DNA from: Streptomyces fradiae ATCC 10745 = DSM 40063
GTDB taxonomy: Bacteria; Actinomycetota; Actinomycetes; Streptomycetales; Streptomycetaceae
Direction of reading: 5' to 3'
Assembly: GCF_008704425.1 (NCBI RefSeq)
Contig: NZ_CP023696.1
Location: forward strand, 1,040,501-1,104,500
Length of the DNA: 64,000 nucleotides
How positions within the stretch are numbered: the stretch's first letter is position 1; every line of letters begins with the position of its first letter. A program made the translations under genes and the position numbers. The notes under the pieces are model-generated. The model saw nothing but the letters and a program-made list of their open reading frames with translations, was not told the DNA's origin and made no database searches. Shown one piece after another: positions 45,485-51,487 of the stretch.

Positions 45485-46038
45485 ACGTGTCCTTCCGGGT
45501 CGAGCGGCAGGCTGCACAGGGGGCACGGCGGGCGGCCGGCGTTGACGACGTCGAGGGCGCGCTTGGCGAAGGCCCGCGCCTGGGCGCCGGTCAGCCGGAC
45601 GCGGAGCATCGGCGGGCCGTTCTCCTCGTCCTGGAGGAGACGTTCCTCCGCCTCGGCGAGGTCCTCCTCGGAGTCCGCGTCCAGCTCGACGAGCGCCTGC
45701 GCCTCGACCACGAGCCGCTGCTCGTCGCCGTCCCAGGCCAGGGCCATGGTGCCGACGCGGAACTCCTCCTCGACGGGGGTGTCGAGCGGCGCGGTGTCGC
45801 TGACGTCGGCGGGGGCGACGGCCGGGACCGGGGCGTTGCCCCCGGTGCGGCGCACGACCTCGTCCAGCAGCTCGTCCATCCGCTCGGCGAGCGCGGCGAC
45901 CTGGGTCTTCTCCAGGGCGACGCTGGTGACGCGGCCGCCGCCGGACGCCTGGAGGAAGAACGTCCGGCGGCCAGGCAGCCCGACCGTGCCGGCCACGAAG
46001 CGCTCCGGCGGGTCATAGAGGAACACCTGACGGGACAC
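45448..46038 (-). CDS. DUF3090-family protein with C-terminal zinc knuckle
   Basis: Function unknown. The product, 196 residues from the GTG at 46038 (GGGAGAGGGAAC upstream), starts MSRQVFLYDPPERFVAGTVG, as typical of DUF3090. A mixed alpha/beta body includes LEKTQVAALAERMDELLDEV. The C-terminus has CPLCSLPLDPEGHVCPR, a CxxC...HxC zinc-finger-like motif. It is always found with the SCO1664-family gene and a histidine phosphatase. The zinc knuckle suggests binding to protein or nucleic acid. It lies 84 bases downstream of the phosphatase on the same strand. Confidence 0.88.
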   Translation of the reverse strand: MSRQVFLYDPPERFVAGTVGLPGRRTFFLQASGGGRVTSVALEKTQVAALAERMDELLDEVVRRTGGNAPVPAVAPADVSDTAPLDTPVEEEFRVGTMALAWDGDEQRLVVEAQALVELDADSEEDLAEAEERLLQDEENGPPMLRVRLTGAQARAFAKRALDVVNAGRPPCPLCSLPLDPEGHVCPRQNGYRRGA

Positions 46039-46122
46039 GTTCCCTCTCCCTTGGTCTTCTCGATCGTGAGTCCGGCGCTGCGGCCGCCTCGGCGGCCCGT
46101 CCAACCCTACTGTGCGCGGCGA

Positions 46123-46830
46123 TCACGGTGCGCCCGCGCCGCCCCCGACCTGCGCCGCGCCCCCGTCCGCGTAGCCGGCCGTGCCGCCGGCCCCGTCGCG
46201 CGGGGCGAGCGCGCCGAAGTCGCCGGTGTCGCCGAGCCGGACGAGGAACGGCCGGGTGCGGGTGTAGCGGATGGCCGTCACGGAGCACGGGTCGACGTGG
46301 AGGCGCTGGAACAGGTCCAGGTGGAGGCCGAGGGCGTCGGCGACGAGCGCCTTGATGATGTCGCCGTGCGAGCACATCACGTACGCGGCGTCGTCGCCGT
46401 GCTCGGCGGCGACGCGGGCGTTCCAGTCCCGTACGGCGTCCACGGCGCGGGACTGCATGGCGCGCATGGACTCGCCGCCGGGGAAGGCGGCGGCGGACGG
46501 GTGGTGCTGCACGACGTCCATGAGCGGCTCGTCGGCCAGCTCGGCCAGCTTGCGGCCGGACCAGTCCCCGTAGTCGCACTCGCTGATCCGCTCCTCGGTG
46601 TGGAGGGCCAGGCCGGGGCGGGCGGTCAGGAGCGGGGCGAGCGTCTCGCGGCACCGCTGGAGCGGGCTGGTGACGGCGAGGGCGAGCGGCACCCCGGCGA
46701 GCCGGCCGGGGAGCGCGGCGGCCTGGCCGGCGCCGCGGTCGTCCAGGGTGACGCCGGGGGTGCGGCCGGCGAGGACGCCGGCGGTGTTCGCGGTGGACCG
46801 GCCGTGCCGGACGAGGATCAACGTCGCCAT
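46123..46830 (-). CDS. MSMEG_4193-type histidine phosphatase
   Basis: Member of the histidine phosphatase (phosphoglycerate mutase-like) superfamily. The start MATLILVRHGRSTANTAG carries the nucleophile His9 in RHG; ISECDYGDWSGR and VMCSHGDIIKAL supply the other acid/base and second His. The 235-residue product ends in a Gly/Ala tail. The substrate is unknown; the constant link with DUF3090, the SCO1664 family and mshC suggests a small phosphorylated metabolite, possibly in inositol or mycothiol metabolism (inference). No ribosome site is visible; TACCCT ends 7 bases before the ATG, so it may be leaderless. It is divergent from corA by 63 bases. Confidence 0.9.
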   Translation of the reverse strand: MATLILVRHGRSTANTAGVLAGRTPGVTLDDRGAGQAAALPGRLAGVPLALAVTSPLQRCRETLAPLLTARPGLALHTEERISECDYGDWSGRKLAELADEPLMDVVQHHPSAAAFPGGESMRAMQSRAVDAVRDWNARVAAEHGDDAAYVMCSHGDIIKALVADALGLHLDLFQRLHVDPCSVTAIRYTRTRPFLVRLGDTGDFGALAPRDGAGGTAGYADGGAAQVGGGAGAP

Positions 46831-46893
46831 GCCCGCAAGGGTAGGCGGCGGGCCTCGGGAGTGGGGCGGCCGGGCCGGGGAAGAATACGCGCC

Positions 46894-47877
46894 GTGATCG
46901 TGGACTGTGCCATCTACCGGGGCGGGGCCCGCCTCCAGGGCCCCGCCGACGTCGCCGCCGCCCTCGGGGAGGCGCGGGACGCGGTCGACGCGTTCGTGTG
47001 GATCGGGCTGCACGAGCCGACCGCCGAGGAGTTCGACCGGGTGTCGGAGGAGTTCGGGCTGCACGCGCTGGCCGTGGAGGACGCGCTCAAGGCCCACCAG
47101 CGGCCGAAGCTGGAGGTGTACGACGACTCGCTCTTCCTGGTCCTGAAGCCGGTGGTGTACGAGCCGGAGGGCGACACGGTCACCACGGGCGAGCTGATGG
47201 TGTTCATGGGCGACTCGTTCGTGGTGACGGTCCGGCACGGCGAGGGCTCGCCGCTGACGGCGGTGCGGCGGCGGCTGGAGGCGGAGCCCGAGGTGCTGCG
47301 GCACGGCCCGACGGCGGTGCTGTACGCGGTGGCCGACGCCGTGGTGGACCGCTACCTGGAGGTGGCGGGCGAGCTGCACCTCGACCTGGAGGAGCTGGAG
47401 GCGGAGGTCTTCCAGCCGGCCGGGGGCGACGCCAAGGACACGGCGTCGCGGATCTACCGGTTCAAGCGGCAGGTGCTGGAGTTCCGGCGGGCGACGGTCC
47501 CGCTGGTGGCGCCGGTGGAGCGGCTCACGGCGGCCGGGGTGCCGTACGTGGACGAGGGGGCCAGGCCGTTCTTCCGGGACGTCGGCGACCACCTCACGCG
47601 GGCGGTCGAGCAGGTGGAGGGCCTGGACCGGCTGGTGACGGACATCCTGGCCGCGCACCTCGCCCAGGTGGGCGTGCGGCAGAACGACGACATGCGCAAG
47701 ATCTCCGCGTGGGCGGCGATGGCGGCCGTCCCGACCCTGGTCGCGGGCCTGTACGGGATGAACTTCAGCCACATGCCGGAGCTGGGCTACGCGTGGGGCT
47801 ACCCGGCGGTGGTGCTCCTCATGGCCGCCGTGGTGGCAGGCCTGTACGTGCTGTTCAAGCGCCGCGGCTGGCTGTGA
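46894..47877 (+). CDS. corA: CorA-family magnesium/cobalt channel
   Basis: Pentameric divalent-cation channel. The N-terminal cytoplasmic domain (VIVDCAIYRGGARLQGP, then WIGLHEPTAEEFDRV) and long stalk helices precede two C-terminal membrane helices. The YGMNF selectivity motif ends the first helix and a basic tail KRRGWL ends the protein. At 327 residues it is full length. The GTG at 46894 is used; the upstream open frame is a shadow of the phosphatase gene. GAATAC lies 8 bases before the start with no Shine-Dalgarno, so it may be leaderless. It stands alone and is ended by a strong hairpin. Confidence 0.95.
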   Translation: MIVDCAIYRGGARLQGPADVAAALGEARDAVDAFVWIGLHEPTAEEFDRVSEEFGLHALAVEDALKAHQRPKLEVYDDSLFLVLKPVVYEPEGDTVTTGELMVFMGDSFVVTVRHGEGSPLTAVRRRLEAEPEVLRHGPTAVLYAVADAVVDRYLEVAGELHLDLEELEAEVFQPAGGDAKDTASRIYRFKRQVLEFRRATVPLVAPVERLTAAGVPYVDEGARPFFRDVGDHLTRAVEQVEGLDRLVTDILAAHLAQVGVRQNDDMRKISAWAAMAAVPTLVAGLYGMNFSHMPELGYAWGYPAVVLLMAAVVAGLYVLFKRRGWL

Positions 47878-48002
47878 GGCGGCCCCTCGGGGCGCGGGGG
47901 CGCCGCGGGTCCTGCCGAGGGGGACGGCGGATCGGCCGGGCCCGTGGGTACGGCGGGGTCCGGTGGCGCACCGGCCGGGGGCCGGTGGGTACGGCGGGGT
48001 CC

Positions 48003-48037
48003 GGGTCCGCCACCGGCCGGGGGCCGGTGGCGGACCC
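48003..48037. terminator. Terminator between corA and the ferritin-like gene
   Basis: Perfect 16-base arms (48003-48018 and 48022-48037) with a 3-base loop. Just before it, GTGGGTACGGCGGGGTCCGG is repeated (47944 and 47985 regions), an approximate 41-base direct repeat. Confidence 0.8.
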
Positions 48038-48115
48038 GTGCGCGACGGGCAGGGCCCGCCCTCCGGGTCGTGCCGACGGGCGGGCGGACGCTGTGCGCCC
48101 GCCCCTCGGCGCCGG

Positions 48116-48901
48116 TCAGAGGACGGGCGCGGTCTCGGCGGGGCCGCCGAGGGCGCCCAGCCGCTCCGGCACGGCCAGCCGGACCATGCGCCGCCAGCCG
48201 ACCGCCCGCTCGTACGCGTAGACCGCGTGGGCGCCGGCCGCGAGGACGGCCGACTTGGCACGGGACCACCCCAGGAGGCGGCCCATGTGGTCCAGGACGG
48301 CGAGGCTCACGTCCCGGTGGACGGCGATCTCGGCGAGGGCGCACTCGCGCAGGGTGCGCTGGATGGTGCGGCCGTGTCCGGCGCGGGCGAGGCGCAGCAG
48401 CTCCTCGTGGCAGTACGCGAGGTGGTTGTCCTCGTCCTCGCTGATCTGCCGGACCGCCTTGCCGATCTCCGGGTGGCCGCCGAAGTGCCGGACGAGCAGG
48501 TCCATCTGCTCGGCGGCGCGCTGCTCGGTGACGCGGCTGTGCGCGAGGTAGACGACGATGTCGTGCTCGGTGAGGGGCTCGTCCCGGCGCAGCTTGTCGT
48601 GGGCGAGGCCGATGCCGGCGCGCTCCAGGAGCATCGTGTAGTCGGTCTCCGGCGGGACGGGCACGGGGGTGAGCCCGCGCTTCCTGAGCAGCCCGGTGAA
48701 GATCCGGCCGTGCTTGTCCTCGTCGGCGCCGTGCCGGGTGATCTTGGGGGCGAGGTCGCTCAGGGAGGGCGGGACGAGCGCGGCGATGCGGCCGTTCTCC
48801 CAGCCTCCCTGGGCCTCGCCGCTGGCCGCGATCGAACAGAACAGCTGGTAGGCCTCGTCGCTGTCGACGATCTCCTGGAACAGGCTGCGGGCCGAGAGCA
48901 T
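48116..48901 (-). CDS. Ferritin-like diiron-fold protein
   Basis: The helical 261-residue product carries ferritin-type metal motifs: RHGADEDKHGRIF (E/DxxH) and RQISEDEDNHLAYCHEE (ExxH), with further acidic residues in helices between (RVTEQRAAEQMDLL). This points to a non-heme diiron site for oxidation or iron handling. The C-terminal helices (HAVYAYERAVGWRRM) are less ferritin-like. GGAGGTGA lies about 8 bases before the ATG. It stands alone, with a terminator 79 bases past its stop and a GC-rich 404-base region upstream. Exact activity is unknown. Confidence 0.82.
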   Translation of the reverse strand: MLSARSLFQEIVDSDEAYQLFCSIAASGEAQGGWENGRIAALVPPSLSDLAPKITRHGADEDKHGRIFTGLLRKRGLTPVPVPPETDYTMLLERAGIGLAHDKLRRDEPLTEHDIVVYLAHSRVTEQRAAEQMDLLVRHFGGHPEIGKAVRQISEDEDNHLAYCHEELLRLARAGHGRTIQRTLRECALAEIAVHRDVSLAVLDHMGRLLGWSRAKSAVLAAGAHAVYAYERAVGWRRMVRLAVPERLGALGGPAETAPVL

Positions 48902-48920
48902 GGCTGTCACCTCCACGTGT

Positions 48921-48940
48921 CGGGACGAGTCAACGTCCCG
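48921..48940. promoter_or_regulatory. Dyad near the ferritin-like start, possible operator
   Basis: CGGGACG (48921-48927) and CGTCCCG (48934-48940) are perfect arms around AGTCAA, just upstream of the ribosome-binding site. Its place could allow a repressor or an mRNA hairpin to control translation. Confidence 0.4.
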
Positions 48941-49061
48941 GCGCGGCGGGCGGCAACAGCTGAGAGCCGCCGCTGCGCCGAACGGGGGCGCCGGCGGCCC
49001 CGGGCGGGCGGCGGCTCCCGGCAGGGCGGGTGACGGGCCCCCGGCAGCTGCGGTCGGGGTG

Positions 49062-49098
49062 GGCCGGGTGGGCCCGGTGGGCCCGGTGGGCCGGGCCT
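49062..49098. repeat. 9-base GTGGGCCCG tandem repeat
   Basis: About four copies of GTGGGCCGG/GTGGGCCCG follow one another in non-coding DNA; the units are partly self-complementary. Confidence 0.7.
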
Positions 49099-49285
49099 CC
49101 GCGGGCCGGGCGGGCGGCAGCCGCGGGGTGGTGCGCGGGAACATCGGCGGAGGGCGTAACCGTCGGGCGGGTGGCGCGTTGTGCTGCGTGACGGCCGTGG
49201 CGGGGATGACCCCGAGCCCCCACCACGGCCGCAGACCTGTCCGGAGGACCGCCGCGCGGGCACCAGCCCCGCGCGGCGGGGACCC

Positions 49286-49307
49286 GACCGCCCCGCGCGG
49301 GGCGGTC
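49286..49307. terminator. Terminator at the end of the F420 oxidoreductase gene
   Basis: Nine-base perfect arms (49286-49294 and 49299-49307) with a GCGC loop; the hairpin begins at the stop codon itself. Confidence 0.65.
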
Positions 49308-50358
49308 AGTCGGCCAGGCCGGCGCGCTCCAGCGCCTCCGTGCCGGCGCGCAGCGCGGTGATCCGCTCCTCCAGGGTGAAACCGGCGGGGGCCAGCGTGA
49401 GCGTGGTGACCCCGGCCTCCGCGTACGCCCGCATCCGGTCCGCGATCCGCTCGACGGAGCCGAGCAGCGTCGTGTCGTCGATCAGCCGGTGCGGCACGGC
49501 GGCGGCGGCGCCCGCCTTGTCGCCGGAGAGGTACCGGTCCTGGATCTCGGCGGCCTCCTTCTCGTACCCCATGCGCCGGGCGAGCCGGTTGTAGAAGTTC
49601 TGCTCGCGGCTGCCCATGCCTCCGACGTACAGCGCGGTGTACGGGCGGAAGGTGTCCGCGAGGGCGTTCACGTCCTCGCCGACGGCGAGCGGGACGGTGG
49701 GGCACACGTCGAAGCCGTCCATGGTCAGCCCGGCCTTCTCGCGCCCGGCGCGCAGGTGCCTCAGGGCGGTCTCCTCCAGGTGGGCGGCGGACGGGAAGAT
49801 CAGCAGGGCGCCGTCGGCGATCTCGCCGGTCTGCTCCAGGTTCTTCGGGCCGATGGCCGCGATGTAGAGCGGGATGTGCTCGCGCCGCGGGTGGACGGTC
49901 AGCTTGAGCGGCTTGCCGGGGCCGCCGGGCAGCGGCAGCGTCCAGTGCGCGCCCTCGTGGGTGAGGCGCTCGCGGGACATGGCCCGGCGGACGATCTCCA
50001 CGTACTCGCGGGTCCGGGCGAGCGGCTTGTCGAACCTGACGCCGTACCAGCCCTCGGAGACCTGCGGGCCCGACACGCCGAGGCCGAGGCGGAACCGGCC
50101 GCCGGAGAGGGTGTCGAGGGTGGCGGCCGTCATGGCGGTCATGGCCGGCTGGCGCGCCGGGATCTGCATGATCGCGGAGCCGACGTCGATGCTCTCGGTC
50201 TGGGCGGCGACCCAGGCGAGGACGGTGGGCGCGTCCGAGCCGTACGCCTCGGCGGCCCAGCACACGTCGTAGCCGAGGCGGTCCGCCTCCTGGGCGACGG
50301 CGAGGTTGTCGCCGTCCATGCCCGCCCCCCAGTAGCCGAGGTTGATGCCGAGCCGCAT
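49306..50358 (-). CDS. LLM-class F420-dependent oxidoreductase
   Basis: Luciferase-like monooxygenase fold, the branch that uses coenzyme F420 in actinobacteria. The TIM-barrel start MRLGINLGYWGAGMDGDNL, AAEAYGSDAPTVLAWVAAQT and LGLGVSGPQVSEGWYG are typical, as is PLYIAAIGPKNLEQTGEIADG. The 350 residues resemble Rv3520c-type proteins of M. tuberculosis. The substrate is unknown. AAGGGGATC lies 5 bases before the ATG, and directly upstream is a perfect 14-base palindrome (50371-50384) that could be a TetR-type operator. It is divergent from the aldo/keto reductase, so two redox genes may be controlled together. Confidence 0.92.
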   Translation of the reverse strand: MRLGINLGYWGAGMDGDNLAVAQEADRLGYDVCWAAEAYGSDAPTVLAWVAAQTESIDVGSAIMQIPARQPAMTAMTAATLDTLSGGRFRLGLGVSGPQVSEGWYGVRFDKPLARTREYVEIVRRAMSRERLTHEGAHWTLPLPGGPGKPLKLTVHPRREHIPLYIAAIGPKNLEQTGEIADGALLIFPSAAHLEETALRHLRAGREKAGLTMDGFDVCPTVPLAVGEDVNALADTFRPYTALYVGGMGSREQNFYNRLARRMGYEKEAAEIQDRYLSGDKAGAAAAVPHRLIDDTTLLGSVERIADRMRAYAEAGVTTLTLAPAGFTLEERITALRAGTEALERAGLAD

Positions 50359-50370
50359 GCCGATCCCCTT

Positions 50371-50384
50371 TTACTGATCAGTAA
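50371..50384. promoter_or_regulatory. Perfect 14-base palindrome, TetR-like operator candidate
   Basis: TTACTGATCAGTAA is a perfect palindrome, AT-rich in a very GC-rich context, 12 bases before the oxidoreductase start. Length and base pattern resemble sites of TetR-family repressors. No TetR gene is in this window. Confidence 0.55.
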
Positions 50385-50497
50385 CGTGTGTGGTGTGCGG
50401 ACTCTAGCGCGCGGGCGGGCGCGGTGGCAGGGGGCCCGCGGGGCGCGTCGTCCACAGGGTGACCGGGCCGCCGGGCGCGGCCAGTAGTGTCGCGGCC

Positions 50498-51487
50498 ATG
50501 GAGCAGAGGCATCTCGGCCGCACCGGCCTGCGCGTGTCCCGGATCGGGCTGGGCACCCTGACCTGGGGGCGGGACACGGACGAGCACGAGGCGGCCGAGC
50601 AGTTGAAGATGTTCTGGGAGGCGGGCGGGACCCTCGTCGACACGGCCGACGTGTACGGCGGCGGGGAGGCCGAATACCTCCTGGGGCAGCTGACGGAGCG
50701 GCTGGTCCCGCGCCGGGACCTGGTCGTGTCCACCAAGGCGGGGAGCGTGCCGGACCCGGACCCGGAGCGCCGCTTCGACGGTTCGCGCGGGCATCTGCTG
50801 GCGGCGCTGGACGCGTCGCTCGCGCGCCTCGGCACCGACTACGTGGACCTGTGGCAGGTGCACGCCTACGACCCGTGGACACCGCTGGAGGAGACGCTCC
50901 AGGCGCTGGACATCGCCGTGACCAGCGGGCGGGCCCGGTACGTGGGCGTGGCGAACTTCTGCGGCTGGCAGCTCGCCAAGGCGGCCACGTGGCAGCTCGC
51001 CGCGCCGGGCACACGGGCACGCCTCGCGGCCACGCAGATGGAGTACTCGCTCCTCCAGCGCGGCGTGGAGCGCGAGGTGCTGCCCGCCGCGCGGGACCTC
51101 GGTGTGGGCCTGCTGCCGTCCTCGCCGCTGGGCCGGGGCGTGCTGACCGGCAAGTACCGCGGCGGGGTCCCGTCCGGTTCGCGGGGGGCGACGGACCACA
51201 TGGCGCCCTTCGTGGAGCCGTACCTGGACGAGTCGGCGCGCCGCGTCGTGGACGCCGTGACGACGGCGGCGGACGGCCTGGCGGTGACGCCGCTGCAGGT
51301 CGCGCTCGCCTGGGTGCGGGACCGGCCCGGCGTGACGGCGCCGGTGGTGGGCGCGCGCACGGCGCGCCAGCTCACGGCGGCGCTGTCAGTGGAGGGCCTT
51401 AGTCTTCCTGACGAGATCCGCAGGGCGCTGGACGACGTGTCGGCGCCCGTGCACCGCTACCCCGACCAGGACTGGAGCACGCTGTGA
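50498..51487 (+). CDS. Aldo/keto reductase
   Basis: NADPH-dependent carbonyl reductase with the TIM-barrel AKR fold. The catalytic tetrad is visible: Asp48 and Tyr53 in LVDTADVYGGG, Lys80 in VVSTKAG, and His in DLWQVHAYDPW. The cofactor-binding end has SPLGRGVLTGKY and APVVGARTARQL. The 329 residues fit the YhdN/voltage-channel-beta-like branch. TAGTGT ends 7 bases before the ATG with no Shine-Dalgarno, so it is likely leaderless; the longer in-frame start at 50459 has no support. The stop overlaps the start of the RecD2-like gene by 4 bases (GTGA), so the two are translationally coupled. Confidence 0.93.
   Translation: MEQRHLGRTGLRVSRIGLGTLTWGRDTDEHEAAEQLKMFWEAGGTLVDTADVYGGGEAEYLLGQLTERLVPRRDLVVSTKAGSVPDPDPERRFDGSRGHLLAALDASLARLGTDYVDLWQVHAYDPWTPLEETLQALDIAVTSGRARYVGVANFCGWQLAKAATWQLAAPGTRARLAATQMEYSLLQRGVEREVLPAARDLGVGLLPSSPLGRGVLTGKYRGGVPSGSRGATDHMAPFVEPYLDESARRVVDAVTTAADGLAVTPLQVALAWVRDRPGVTAPVVGARTARQLTAALSVEGLSLPDEIRRALDDVSAPVHRYPDQDWSTL

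Larger units (their letters stand above)
48902..49305. other. Intergenic region upstream of the ferritin-like gene
   Basis: No supported gene. It contains a dyad CGGGACG/CGTCCCG (48921-48940) 20 bases from the ferritin-like start and inside the likely mRNA leader or operator, and a 9-base tandem repeat GTGGGCCCG-like (49062-49098). The remainder is GC-rich with no signal I can name. Confidence 0.6.
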
